Assembly (NCBI RefSeq): GCF_900637955.1
Contig: NZ_LR134476.1
Coordinates: 1,798,001-1,862,000 of the forward strand
Origin: Trueperella bialowiezensis
Lineage (GTDB): Bacteria; Actinomycetota; Actinomycetes; Actinomycetales; Actinomycetaceae
Length of the DNA stretch: 64,000 nucleotides
Direction of reading: 5' to 3'
Under the pieces are notes generated by a model. It worked only from the letters and a program-made list of their open reading frames with translations. It did not search any database and was not told the origin of the DNA. Position 1 is the first letter of the stretch. Each line of letters begins with the position of its first letter. Position numbers and translations under genes: made by a program. This document shows positions 36,189 to 44,607 of the stretch, one piece after another.

Positions 36189-37269
36189 CCTCCGGTTCAG
36201 CCGTGTCTTCTGGTGCGGCTTGCGCTGCAGATTCTGGTTCGGCGGGAATGTCCTCGATCGTGCCGTCTTCGGTAAAGCTTGTAAACCCGGCGTCGGCGGC
36301 CGTGTGCGAGGGCGTCGCCGCCGCGGAGCTGACCGACCAGGTTGGCCCGGGCGCTAAGTCTGGATCGGCGTCAACATCGGCTGCTAAGTCGTCCATCATG
36401 GCACGCGCGTCGGCTACGATGTCGTCGTCGCCGCGGCGAGCACCAAACAGCATCCATGCGGGAAGAGCTAGTTCTGAGATGAGGATCGTCCGGTTAAAGA
36501 AGTAGTCGTCCGTTTCTTCGCCGAGCGCGTTCTCATACGATTCAAGCACGGCAGCGAATAGATCCTCGTCCAAAGTAGACACCAGCGGGGCGAAGTCGTG
36601 TGCCGGATCGCCAACGTGGGCTGATCCGAAGCCGAGCACGCTAGAGATTGTTCCGTGAGACCACATGAATTGGTCGTCAGCCACGTCTCCGTGGACCACG
36701 CGCGGCGTGAATTCCCACATGTGGTCTTGCTCGAGCGCGTTTTCCCAGCGACGGCGCAACACGCCCGGTAGAGCGCCCATGGCGTCGGCATCGTGGAGGT
36801 CTGCCAGGAGGCGCCGCCGGGACGTTTGTGGATCGTAGGAGGGCAGGCCAGCACTTTCCACGGTATCGGTGGGCAGTTTGTGAATGGTGGCGAGTGTGCG
36901 GCCGAGTTCGTGGGCGTCGCCTGCTGTCATCTCATCGAAGTCTTTGTGCTCGCCGAGCGGGCGCACGTACACCACGGCACGGCCGCTTTTAACTTGGGCG
37001 AATCCGGCTGGCCGCATGACGTCAAAGGGGAGGCGGCCTGCCCGTAACTGATCGAGCAGTGCGGGAGCAATCGCGGCCTCTGCTTCGATCATCGTGGCTG
37101 CGATCGTGTTGAGTGGCTGTTTGACCACCCAGTTGCGCCCGCCCGCATCAACCACGCCGCCGTATTGAAAGTCGGCAGTACGAGTGTAAGGTCCGCGCAC
37201 GCCCACAGCCTCAAGACCATCGACAGCGGCCACCGCGAGGCCCGCTAGTTTGAAGGGAATCGTACTCAC
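36163..37269 (-). CDS. Phosphotransferase-family (APH-like) protein with altered active site
   Basis: This 368-residue protein has the aminoglycoside-phosphotransferase fold. VVDAGGRNWVVKQP holds the ATP-binding lysine near residue 50, and the catalytic loop reads VVHGDVADDQFM. In active APH enzymes the loop is HGDxxxxN and the metal-binding segment is IDW/IDFG. Here the Asn position is Gln and the metal segment reads VLGFGSAHVGDPAHDFA, with Gly in place of Asp. Actinobacterial relatives beside adnAB tend to share the LG(W/F) form, so this may be a family trait rather than decay. Drug resistance should not be assumed. The C-terminal 80 residues are acidic and low in complexity. Confidence 0.8.
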   Translation of the reverse strand: MSTIPFKLAGLAVAAVDGLEAVGVRGPYTRTADFQYGGVVDAGGRNWVVKQPLNTIAATMIEAEAAIAPALLDQLRAGRLPFDVMRPAGFAQVKSGRAVVYVRPLGEHKDFDEMTAGDAHELGRTLATIHKLPTDTVESAGLPSYDPQTSRRRLLADLHDADAMGALPGVLRRRWENALEQDHMWEFTPRVVHGDVADDQFMWSHGTISSVLGFGSAHVGDPAHDFAPLVSTLDEDLFAAVLESYENALGEETDDYFFNRTILISELALPAWMLFGARRGDDDIVADARAMMDDLAADVDADPDLAPGPTWSVSSAAATPSHTAADAGFTSFTEDGTIEDIPAEPESAAQAAPEDTAEPEATRPGDQQ

Positions 37270-37438
37270 CCTCCCACGGTATCCGGATTTGACCTATTTT
37301 CGCCAAACTACACGCCACCCAGCCCTGCGTTTTTGGTGCAATCACATTTTTTGCCCGCGTGCATTTGTTTTCCACAGCTGTGGGTAGTGCACGTGGGCAC
37401 CGGCGGCTCTGGCGTAGTTTCGATGCGGAGGTGTAAGC

Positions 37439-38689
37439 ATGGACACTGCGTCGTCGTGGTTAGATGCGCGCGTGCGCGAACTGATTCGGCGTGCGAATAT
37501 TGACCCGCAACGTGATATCCGCAGCCTCGATAACTTCATCGATCAGGCGCTCGCCGAATATGAAGATCTCACCGTTGCCGGTGTTGTTCCCAAGATCGTG
37601 GACGTGGAGGCGTCCCGGCAGCGGTTACGCGACGACGTCGGTGGTTTCGGCCCGCTCCAAGTGCTCATCGACGATCCGGAGATCGAAGAAATCTGGATCA
37701 ACGAACCTGGCCGAGTGTTCTTCGCCAAAGGCGGGCTTTCTCAACTGTCATCTATCGTGCTCAAACCAGACCAAGTTAAAGATCTGGTGGAACGAATGCT
37801 GCGCAGCTCTGGCCGGCGGCTCGATCTGTCTCAACCGTTTGTGGATGCCGCGTTACACACGGGCGAACGGCTCCACGTGGCCATTCCGGATATTACGCGC
37901 GAACACTGGGCGGTCAACATTCGCAAATATATTGTGCGCTCGCGGCGGCTGGCCGATCTGGCTGAACTGGGGATGCTTACCCACTCGGCCACAAGGTTTT
38001 TAGACGCCGCTGTCGAATCCGGGCTAAACATTATTGTGTCAGGTGCTACCCAGGCTGGGAAAACCACGCTGCTTCGCGCCCTGCTCGGGGCAGTTCCGCC
38101 GGGCCAGCGCATCATTACGGCCGAGGAAGTGTTCGAACTGAATTTGGCGCACCGTGACGTCGTCGCCATGCAAACCCGGCCAGCCAACATTGAAGAGCGC
38201 GGAGAAATCACACTACGCCGGCTGGTGCGCGAATCTTTGCGGATGCGCCCGGACAGGCTGATCATTGGTGAAGTCCGGCAAGCCGAAGCGTTCGACATGC
38301 TTATCGCACTCAACTCGGGAATCCCCGGGGCGTGCACGATCCACGCGAACTCGGCGCGCGACGCCGTGGCCAAACTTTGCCTGCTGCCACTGCTGGCTGG
38401 TGAAAACGTCACGTCCGATTTTGTTATCCCTACAGTGGCTTCCACGGTCGACCTCGTTGTCCATGTTCACCGTGATCGCAGCGGGGAACGCCGCGTGCGT
38501 GAAATCGTTGGCCTGACCGGGCGGGTGGAAGGTGACGTGGTGGAAACGTCAGAGATTTTTGCTGATCGTGGCTCGGGTTTGGAACGCGGAACTGGTGAGG
38601 TACCAAAGCCGGAGCTTTTTGCTGAGCGCGGCTACGACGTCCACGAACTTGCGGGAGGTGGCAGATGGCTTTCCTCACGGGTGCTGTGA
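37439..38689 (+). CDS. tadA: Tad/Flp pilus assembly ATPase (CpaF/TadA)
   Basis: This 416-residue type II/IV secretion ATPase powers assembly of Flp-type pili at the cytoplasmic face. An N-terminal domain to about residue 140 includes GFGPLQVLIDDPEIEEIWIN, the CpaF hallmark. Walker A is SGATQAGKTT (a variant of GGTGSGKTT), the Asp box region is EVFELNL, and Walker B is LIIGEVRQAEA. ATG 37439 follows GGAGGTGTAAGC. The 3' end overlaps tadB by 25 bases. The pilus genes after it form a tight operon. No adjacent TadZ/CpaE-like gene is seen upstream, where the region is occupied by the phosphotransferase-like gene. Confidence 0.93.
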   Translation: MDTASSWLDARVRELIRRANIDPQRDIRSLDNFIDQALAEYEDLTVAGVVPKIVDVEASRQRLRDDVGGFGPLQVLIDDPEIEEIWINEPGRVFFAKGGLSQLSSIVLKPDQVKDLVERMLRSSGRRLDLSQPFVDAALHTGERLHVAIPDITREHWAVNIRKYIVRSRRLADLAELGMLTHSATRFLDAAVESGLNIIVSGATQAGKTTLLRALLGAVPPGQRIITAEEVFELNLAHRDVVAMQTRPANIEERGEITLRRLVRESLRMRPDRLIIGEVRQAEAFDMLIALNSGIPGACTIHANSARDAVAKLCLLPLLAGENVTSDFVIPTVASTVDLVVHVHRDRSGERRVREIVGLTGRVEGDVVETSEIFADRGSGLERGTGEVPKPELFAERGYDVHELAGGGRWLSSRVL

Positions 38690-39474
38690 TCGGGCTCGGT
38701 ATATTCCTGATCGTCGTGGCCTACCGCAACCCACGGGAGGTCAGGCTGCCGAACGGCCGGCGGGTCGGGCAGTTTTTGATGGCGGCAGCGGGCGGAGCAG
38801 CACTTGCGGCTACGATCTCGCAGTCGATCCCAATCACGGTGGCGATCGGTCTGCTTTGCGGGCTCATCCCCGGAGTGTGGCGCGGAGCCCGCGAGCGCAG
38901 GCGCCGTGAAGAGCTGCGAAACGTGTGGCCCGAAGTTATTGATGACATTGTGGCGAATGTGCGAGCCGGTTTACCGATTGGAGAATCTCTCGCGCTGTTG
39001 GCTGTGCGCGGGCCTGAGCTCACCCGCCCGGCCTTCACCCAATTCGCGCACCATTTACGAGCAGATGGCAGGCTTGATCCGGCATTGGACGAACTGAAGA
39101 CCACTCTTGCTGATCCGATGACCGACCGGATTTTGGAAGCGCTACGCCTGGCACACGGCCTGGGCGGACGCGATATTGCCAACACGCTCACCAGTCTGGC
39201 GGCCATGGTCCGTGAAGAAAACCGGGCTCGCGGAGAACTACTGGCCCGCCAATCGTGGACTGTCAACGGAGCCCGGCTGGCCGCGGTAGCACCGTGGATC
39301 ATGCTCCTGCTGTTTTCCACGCGCCCCGGTGCGATCGACGCGTTTGCTACGCGAGCCGGCACAGCAGTACTCATCGTCGGCTTTGTGGCAACTGTGGTTG
39401 CTTATTGGCTCATGCTTCGCCTCGGGCGCCTACCCGAAGAAACTCGTATTTTCGCAGGAGGTAGCCATGGTTAG
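38665..39474 (+). CDS. tadB: Tad pilus membrane protein TadB (T2SF/GspF domain)
   Basis: This 269-residue inner-membrane platform protein has hydrophobic segments near residues 1-20, 32-75 and two at the C-terminus. Between them is a cytoplasmic GspF domain with IDDIVANVRAGLPIGESL and the RILEALRLAHGLGGRDIANTL helices. It should work with TadC to couple the ATPase to pilin insertion. The ATG lies inside the tadA end, preceded by TTGCGGGAGGTGGCAG with a good ribosome-binding site, and the stop overlaps tadC by eight bases. Length and layout are typical of actinobacterial TadB. Confidence 0.9.
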   Translation: MAFLTGAVIGLGIFLIVVAYRNPREVRLPNGRRVGQFLMAAAGGAALAATISQSIPITVAIGLLCGLIPGVWRGARERRRREELRNVWPEVIDDIVANVRAGLPIGESLALLAVRGPELTRPAFTQFAHHLRADGRLDPALDELKTTLADPMTDRILEALRLAHGLGGRDIANTLTSLAAMVREENRARGELLARQSWTVNGARLAAVAPWIMLLLFSTRPGAIDAFATRAGTAVLIVGFVATVVAYWLMLRLGRLPEETRIFAGGSHG

Positions 39475-40330
39475 CTCGTTTATGGTCGGAGCGGTCATCA
39501 CCTGCGGCATCCTCCTTGTAGCGATTGCTGTCATTTACCGGCCCGCCCAGCTGCACAATCGGGTGCTTGCTCACGTAGCCACACGCAGGCAGCCGCGTAG
39601 CATTCCGAAACTGCGCCGCGTTTTCAATAACGTGCTGGAGACTATCGGGTCAACGACGTCGTCAGTAGAACGGCGCACTAATCTGCTCGGCACAATAACC
39701 CCCGGCGATTTCCGGATCCGCCAGCTGCAATGGGCAGGCCTAGGATTCGTGTGCGGGGCGCTGGCCGGCTTTTCCCTCGTCACGCGCGGCCTTCCCACCA
39801 TCGCCGCGATCGGCGCCGTCGTGCTCTGTGCCGCCGCAGGCGTGCTTGGAGCGGACTGGTACCTGAGCAAACAGTGCGAACAACGCAAGAAGGCTTACAC
39901 GGCCCAGCTGCCCGACGTCGTCGAAATGTTGGCGCTCGCGGTGGCAGCAGGGGAGCCGATCCGGGTAGCAATCGAACGAGTGACCCACGTGGGTGATGGT
40001 GAGATGGTCACCGAGCTGCGCAGAACGATGGCAGACGTGCATGCGGGGGCCTCGCTTGTTCGCGCTCTGACCGACATGGGTGAACGGTGCGATAACCGTA
40101 ATGTTGCTCGTTTTACCGAGGCCGTGGTGGCCGCGCTCGAACAGGGCAGCGGGCTTGCGAGCTCGTTGCATGCGCAGGCACGGGACGCACGCGATGCGGC
40201 CCGCCGCGACTTGCTGGAAGCAGGCGGCAAGGCTGAGATCGCGATGATGATGCCAGTGGTGTTCATCATCATGCCGATCACCGTGGTTTTTACAGTATTT
40301 CCGGCTCTGCAGGCTCTTCGTTTGACCTAG
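39467..40330 (+). CDS. tadC: Tad pilus membrane protein TadC (T2SF/GspF domain)
   Basis: This 287-residue second platform protein of the pilus machine starts at ATG 39467, chosen because GCAGGAGGTAGCC is directly upstream and the overlap with tadB is then eight bases; a much longer upstream start has no such signal. Hydrophobic segments lie at residues 3-22, around 90-130 and at the C-terminus (MMPVVFIIMPITVVFTVFPA). The GspF core includes LPDVVEMLALAVAAGEPIRVAI and GLASSLHAQARDARDAARRD. The pilin gene follows after 28 bases. Confidence 0.9.
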   Translation: MVSSFMVGAVITCGILLVAIAVIYRPAQLHNRVLAHVATRRQPRSIPKLRRVFNNVLETIGSTTSSVERRTNLLGTITPGDFRIRQLQWAGLGFVCGALAGFSLVTRGLPTIAAIGAVVLCAAAGVLGADWYLSKQCEQRKKAYTAQLPDVVEMLALAVAAGEPIRVAIERVTHVGDGEMVTELRRTMADVHAGASLVRALTDMGERCDNRNVARFTEAVVAALEQGSGLASSLHAQARDARDAARRDLLEAGGKAEIAMMMPVVFIIMPITVVFTVFPALQALRLT

Positions 40331-40358
40331 AAAACCGCTAACAGATGGAAGGAACACA

Positions 40359-40553
40359 ATGACCAACTACGTGCGGGCAGCAATCCGCAAGTTCTTCTGG
40401 CCATGTACTGACAACGCCGAGGCCGGTGACGTTCCAGGCTGGGTGATGATTACACTCATGACGGCCGCGCTCGTGGTGTTGATCTGGGCGATTGCCGGCC
40501 CGGCGCTCACCGACCTGTTCAACAATGCGATCAACCGAATCCTCAGCATCTGA
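40359..40553 (+). CDS. Small pilin-like single-span protein (Flp-type candidate)
   Basis: This 64-residue protein has a short basic N-terminus (RAAIRKFFWP), an acidic patch (DNAEAGD) and one hydrophobic helix (WVMITLMTAALVVLIWAIAG), followed by a short amphipathic tail. Position after tadC and before the TadE-like genes is where actinobacterial loci encode the Flp pilin or a DUF4244-type pilin. Processing after Gly in EAGD is conceivable, but the canonical G-x4-EY site is not present, so the assignment is by position and topology. AGGAACACA precedes the ATG. The 3' end overlaps the next gene by 29 bases. Confidence 0.7.
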   Translation: MTNYVRAAIRKFFWPCTDNAEAGDVPGWVMITLMTAALVVLIWAIAGPALTDLFNNAINRILSI

Positions 40554-40893
40554 GCAGGGGAACGCCACGGTTGGCTTCGTGGCCACCGTTGGTCTGCTTT
40601 TGATGACGGTGTACACGATCATCGTGGCGAGCCTAGCCTGGTATGTGCATGCGATCGCCACAGACTCCGCCCTTGAGGGTGCTCGTGCGGGCGCGATCAG
40701 CAAGTCTGAACAGGTGGCCGTGGCGCGCACCCGGGATTTGATGACGAGCACGTTGAACCCGAGCTATGGCGCGAATATTACTGCGAGCATGAACGCTGGC
40801 ACGGTGCACGTCGTCGTCCGCACGCCCATCCCGGGTGCGGGGTTTTTAGGGCCAACTGCGATCGAGGTGCATGCCCATGCAGCGGCCGAATAA
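40525..40893 (+). CDS. TadE-like pseudopilin (first)
   Basis: This protein of about 122 residues has a short polar N-terminus with EQGNATVGFVA, then a single hydrophobic helix and an extracytoplasmic beta-rich part. Such a layout, with Glu five residues before the helix, is typical of TadE/TadF minor pilins. The start is uncertain: ATG 40525 inside the pilin gene is the first in-frame ATG that keeps a short leader, while the upstream in-frame ATG at 40492 would give a long unlike leader. It overlaps the following TadE-like gene by 23 bases. Confidence 0.7.
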   Translation: MRSTESSASEQGNATVGFVATVGLLLMTVYTIIVASLAWYVHAIATDSALEGARAGAISKSEQVAVARTRDLMTSTLNPSYGANITASMNAGTVHVVVRTPIPGAGFLGPTAIEVHAHAAAE

Positions 40894-41332
40894 CATGCGG
40901 CGGGGGACTAAGGCGGGCTTAGGTGGAAAGCCGCGCCCGGAAGACGGCAACGCGGTTGTCGAGTTCGTTGGCGTGCTGGCCGTGATTATCATTCCAGCTC
41001 TCGTGTTGCTCATTGGGTTTGCGACGACGACGCGGGCTCAGCTCGCGCTTGATGACGCGGCACGCCAAGGAGTGCGGGCGTATGTGCGTCAAGCCTCCGG
41101 GCAGGCGGCGTGGCAGCAGGCACGGGCCGCGGCAGTTACGGCGTGGGACGATCGGGGTTTTAGTGAACGACTCGACGTGGACGCGTCATGTACAGCAACT
41201 CCGTGTTTGACCCCGGGGGAGTACGTCACGATTGCCGTAACAGCGCGTGTTGAGGTGCCCATCATTGGGAAACTGACGCTGGATGCCAGTCAAACATTGG
41301 TGGTTGACCACTATCGGGCGGTGCGCCCATGA
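40871..41332 (+). CDS. TadE-family pseudopilin (second)
   Basis: This protein of about 153 residues has a basic leader with RPEDGNAVVEFVGVLAV, the typical TadE junction (acidic residue, short leader, then helix VIIIPALVLLIGFATT). The exposed part contains two cysteines (DASCTATPC) that may form a disulfide, and ends in beta-rich sequence. Starts at 40871 or 40877 are possible; neither has a clear ribosome-binding site, so coupling to the previous gene is likely. Its stop overlaps the next start (ATGA). Confidence 0.8.
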   Translation: MPMQRPNNMRRGTKAGLGGKPRPEDGNAVVEFVGVLAVIIIPALVLLIGFATTTRAQLALDDAARQGVRAYVRQASGQAAWQQARAAAVTAWDDRGFSERLDVDASCTATPCLTPGEYVTIAVTARVEVPIIGKLTLDASQTLVVDHYRAVRP

Positions 41333-41736
41333 CGCGTAAAGATGCCGAACAGGGCAACCTCATCGTGTTTGGACTCGGCGTGTGGGTGGTAGTCATTTCA
41401 CTGATCTTGGTCATCGCCTCCCTTGTTCACGTTCACACGGTCCGGCGTGACATGCTCAACCACGCTGACGTGCTTGCCTTGGAATTAGCCCAGCACATTG
41501 GCGAACAATCGTATTATGCGGCTGATTCGCTCAACTTGCGCCCCGCACCGCCAACCAGCGGACAGGTGACGGTGGGCGAACAGAACGTGACCTATACGGC
41601 CCAGGTGAGCGGCGACGTCGTCGTCGTAACGATGCACGGGCGTGCCCGCCTCCCGTTCGTTCCAGACCTGCTGGAAAGCGTGGGATGTGTGGAACTTACC
41701 GTGGCCTCGTCGGCTGAGTTGGCTCGCATGCCGTAG
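41329..41736 (+). CDS. TadG/Rv3654c-like pilus-associated membrane protein
   Basis: This 135-residue protein has the leader TRKDAEQGNLIVFGLG followed by one hydrophobic helix (VVVISLILVIASLVHVH) and a soluble part with DMLNHADVLALELAQ. This matches the putative Flp pilus-assembly TadE/G-like family, which closes actinobacterial Tad operons. The start overlaps the previous stop by four bases. The last codons and the TAG stop form the -10 box of the prfB promoter, so the operon ends exactly where the next unit begins. Confidence 0.78.
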   Translation: MTRKDAEQGNLIVFGLGVWVVVISLILVIASLVHVHTVRRDMLNHADVLALELAQHIGEQSYYAADSLNLRPAPPTSGQVTVGEQNVTYTAQVSGDVVVVTMHGRARLPFVPDLLESVGCVELTVASSAELARMP

Positions 41737-41739
41737 AAT
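41734..41739 (+). promoter_or_regulatory. -10 box for a leaderless prfB transcript
   Basis: TAGAAT, which includes the stop of the previous gene, ends six bases before the GTG of prfB. No Shine-Dalgarno sequence is present between them. A -35 element is not obvious. Confidence 0.45.
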
Positions 41740-41745
41740 GCCAGC

Positions 41746-42870
41746 GTGACGATGGAATACACCCAAGAACTTGCTGATATCCGCCACACCTACAATCAGG
41801 TGGAGGCGGTGTCAGATCTGCCCGCGTTACGGGAACTTATCGCCGACCTGACGGAAAAATCGGCCGCCCCTGACCTGTGGGATGACCCGGATGCGGCTCA
41901 GGCCGTCACGTCGCGCCTGTCGCACGCCCAGTCCGAGCTGGAGCGAATCGAAAAGATGGGCGCGCGGGTTGACGACCTCGAAACCCTGTACGAGATCGCG
42001 CAAGAAGAGGCCGCTAGCGATCCGGACACCGGGGCAGAACTGCTTGGCGAACTCGCCAAAGAAATCGGCAAGATCAAAACGGACCTGTCGGATCTGGAGA
42101 TTAAGACGCTGCTGTCGGGTGAGTATGACGAGCGCGACGCCGTCGTCACTATTCGTTCGGGAGCTGGCGGCGTGGATGCGGCGGACTTTGCTCAAATGTT
42201 GCAACGCATGTACTTGCGCTGGGCTGAACGCCACGGCTACAAGACGAAGGTGATGGATACCTCCTATGCTGAGGAGGCCGGTATCAAGTCGACGACGTTC
42301 GAAGTCTCCGCACCCTACGCGTATGGCACGCTGTCCGTCGAAGCTGGCACGCATCGCCTTGTACGGATTTCGCCGTTCGACAACCAGGGGCGCCGCCAAA
42401 CATCGTTTGCTGCCGTCGAGGTTATTCCGCTGATCGAAACCACGGATTCGATTGAAATTCCAGATAGTGAACTCAAAATCGACGTGTTCAGGTCTTCTGG
42501 CCCTGGCGGGCAGTCAGTGAACACCACCGATTCGGCCGTGCGGATGACTCATTTGCCCACCGGGATTGTTGTATCCATGCAGGACGAAAAGTCGCAGATC
42601 CAAAACCGTGCCGCTGCTCTGCGCGTGTTGCAGTCCAAGCTCTTGCAGCTTCGCCACGAAGAAGAACAAGCGAAGAAAAAGGAGCTGGCCGGCGACGTCA
42701 AAGCCTCCTGGGGTGATCAGATGCGGTCCTACGTACTGCATCCCTACCAGATGGTCAAAGACCTGCGCACCGGCCACGAGGTAGGCAACACTGATTCTGT
42801 GTTCGACGGCGATCTGGACGGCTTTATCGACGCCGGTATCCGCTGGCGGCAATCCGGCAAAGAAGAATAA
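41746..42870 (+). CDS. prfB: Peptide chain release factor 2
   Basis: This 374-residue class I release factor recognises UAA and UGA stops and triggers peptide release in the ribosome. The catalytic GGQ is in [13 protein letters not shown], and the PxxT/SPF-like recognition region and [10 protein letters not shown] helix are in place. No in-frame UGA or slippery site is seen near codon 25, so unlike in many bacteria the gene has no autoregulatory frameshift. The GTG start at 41746 has a -10 box six bases upstream; ATG 41752 is a possible alternative. It heads the division-linked gene block. Confidence 0.95.
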   Translation: MTMEYTQELADIRHTYNQVEAVSDLPALRELIADLTEKSAAPDLWDDPDAAQAVTSRLSHAQSELERIEKMGARVDDLETLYEIAQEEAASDPDTGAELLGELAKEIGKIKTDLSDLEIKTLLSGEYDERDAVVTIRSGAGGVDAADFAQMLQRMYLRWAERHGYKTKVMDTSYAEEAGIKSTTFEVSAPYAYGTLSVEAGTHRLVRISPFDNQGRRQTSFAAVEVIPLIETTDSIEIPDSELKIDVFRSSGPGGQSVNTTDSAVRMTHLPTGIVVSMQDEKSQIQNRAAALRVLQSKLLQLRHEEEQAKKKELAGDVKASWGDQMRSYVLHPYQMVKDLRTGHEVGNTDSVFDGDLDGFIDAGIRWRQSGKEE

Positions 42871-42996
42871 CAGGCTGCTTGCCCGACCAGCTTGGCCTTC
42901 GTGATTTAGCGCCCACCTCCGGCGTGCCTATCCATAGGCGAAAAAGGCCGCGCCTATGCTATTTAAGACCATGGTTACAACGATTGTGCGCAATTT

Positions 42997-43689
42997 ATGA
43001 TCACGTTTGAAGATGTTTCGAAAGTTTATCAGCGCGGTGCTAAGCCCGCGCTTGATGGAGTCACCTTGGAAATCAAACGGGGAGAGTTCGTCTTCCTTGT
43101 TGGTGCCTCCGGGTCTGGCAAGTCCACAATGTTGGCGCTGATCCTTGCCGAGGAGCGGCCCACCGAAGGAAAAGTTCACGTGCTGGGCAAAGACCTGTCC
43201 GGTGTGTCTTCTCGCCGTGTGCCTTACCTGCGCCGGCAGATCGGCACGGTGTTCCAGGACTTCCGGCTACTGTCCGATAAGAACGTGTTCGACAACGTTG
43301 CGCTTGCCATGCAAGTCATTGGCAAGCCTCGGCATGCGATCCTCAAAGAAGTCCCGCAGGTGCTTGAACTCGTTGGTTTGGACGGCAAGGAAAAGCGGCA
43401 GATGCACGAACTGTCGGGTGGCGAAAAGCAGCGGGTGGCGATCGCACGTGCGATGGTGAACCGGCCCGAGTTGCTGTTGGCCGACGAGCCCACAGGAAAC
43501 CTTGACCACAAGACGGCCTTGGGAATTATGCGTCTGCTTGATCGAATCAACCGGCAGGGAACCACCGTGGTCATGGCAACCCACGATCAGGAGATCGTGA
43601 ACCAGCTACGTAAGCGCGTGATTGAACTGGTTGACGGCGCCGTCGTGCGAGATCAGGCTCAGGGAGTGTACGGAGGTAGCCACGCATGA
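42997..43689 (+). CDS. ftsE: Cell-division ABC ATPase FtsE
   Basis: This 230-residue ATPase partners FtsX at the septum. Walker [10 protein letters not shown] (about 36-44), Q-loop TVFQDFRLL, signature [14 protein letters not shown] and Walker [13 protein letters not shown] are complete, as is the H-loop (MATHD). FtsEX does not transport a substrate; it transmits ATP hydrolysis to a peptidoglycan hydrolase outside. No ribosome-binding site precedes the ATG (GCGCAATTT). The upstream gap has a GCCTAT-CC-ATAGGC inverted repeat at 42926-42939. The ftsX start overlaps its stop by four bases. Confidence 0.96.
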   Translation: MITFEDVSKVYQRGAKPALDGVTLEIKRGEFVFLVGASGSGKSTMLALILAEERPTEGKVHVLGKDLSGVSSRRVPYLRRQIGTVFQDFRLLSDKNVFDNVALAMQVIGKPRHAILKEVPQVLELVGLDGKEKRQMHELSGGEKQRVAIARAMVNRPELLLADEPTGNLDHKTALGIMRLLDRINRQGTTVVMATHDQEIVNQLRKRVIELVDGAVVRDQAQGVYGGSHA

Positions 43690-44594
43690 GGTTACGGTTT
43701 ATTTTCTCTCAGGTCTTCAAAGGGCTCAGGTCCAATTTTGCCCTGTCAGCCTCGGTCACTCTCGTCACTTTCGTTTCGCTCGTGTTCGTCGGTGCCGCCG
43801 TTCTGTTACAAACCCAGATCGATAGTGCAAAGAACGCATGGTATGACAGGGTAGAAGTCTCGGCGTTCTTGTGTGCCCCGGAGCAGAACACCCCGCAGTG
43901 TGCTGGTGGAGAGGTCACCCAAGAACAGGTCGACGATCTGCGTGCTTTCCTCGAATCTGAGGACATGGCCGAGTATGTCGACGAAGTTTATTTCGAGACC
44001 AAAGAAGAAGCCTACGAATCACTGCGTGAGTATCTTGCTGATTCAGCATGGCTGGACACGGTGGATCCGGAGCAGATGCAGTCTTCGTACCGGGTCAAGC
44101 TCGTCGATCCGTCGGAGTATGAGATCGTGCGGGAAAGCCTTGAAGGGCGCCCGGGTGTCGACGTCGTCGTTGATCAGCGAGAACAGCTCGTGCCCCTATT
44201 CAATATGCTTAACCGGTTTACGCTCATCGCAGGCGCGCTCGCCGGCGTGATGATTGTGACGGCCCTGCTACTGATCCCCGCAACGATCAGACTGTCGGCG
44301 ATGTTCCGGCGGAACGAAACGGAGATCATGCGTTTCGTGGGCGCGTCAAATGGCTTTATCCAGGCTCCGTTTATTTTGGAAGGCGTGATCGCCGCGCTCG
44401 TTGGCGCGATCCTTGCTGTGGCATCTTTGTGGGCGGTGGTCGAATACTTTATTCAAGACTGGTTTGCCAGCTCGTGGCTGCGGATTATCACGAGCCAAGA
44501 CGTGCTTCTGCTTGCCCCGTGGCTGATTGGCGGCGCGGTGCTCGTTGCCGGGCTCGCGTCCTATCTGGCGTTGCGCCGGTACACGAAGGTTTAG
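43686..44594 (+). CDS. ftsX: Cell-division membrane protein FtsX
   Basis: This 302-residue permease-like protein has four membrane segments: one at about residues 20-42 and three in the C-terminal third. A large extracellular loop between the first two (about 45-170) is where the hydrolase or its adaptor binds. The loop holds two cysteines ([15 protein letters not shown]) that could pair. The C-terminal block [22 protein letters not shown] is the FtsX signature. It overlaps ftsE, and a secreted coiled-coil M23 peptidase follows after 13 bases, which is very probably its target. Confidence 0.95.
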   Translation: MRLRFIFSQVFKGLRSNFALSASVTLVTFVSLVFVGAAVLLQTQIDSAKNAWYDRVEVSAFLCAPEQNTPQCAGGEVTQEQVDDLRAFLESEDMAEYVDEVYFETKEEAYESLREYLADSAWLDTVDPEQMQSSYRVKLVDPSEYEIVRESLEGRPGVDVVVDQREQLVPLFNMLNRFTLIAGALAGVMIVTALLLIPATIRLSAMFRRNETEIMRFVGASNGFIQAPFILEGVIAALVGAILAVASLWAVVEYFIQDWFASSWLRIITSQDVLLLAPWLIGGAVLVAGLASYLALRRYTKV

Positions 44595-44607
44595 TGGGGG
44601 GACTGTG

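Noticed and set aside
36163-37269. Aminoglycoside or macrolide resistance gene
   Set aside because: The fold is APH-like, but the catalytic Asn and metal Asp are not in place and the neighbourhood is DNA repair, so a resistance call is not justified.
37342-37539. Minus-strand 65-residue frame between the phosphotransferase-like and tadA genes
   Set aside because: It overlaps the tadA start and ribosome-binding site and has no coding character; the gap 37270-37438 is a divergent promoter region.
41746-41860. Programmed frameshift in prfB
   Set aside because: The frame is continuous from the start codon, with no in-frame TGA or slippery CTT-TGA near codon 25.
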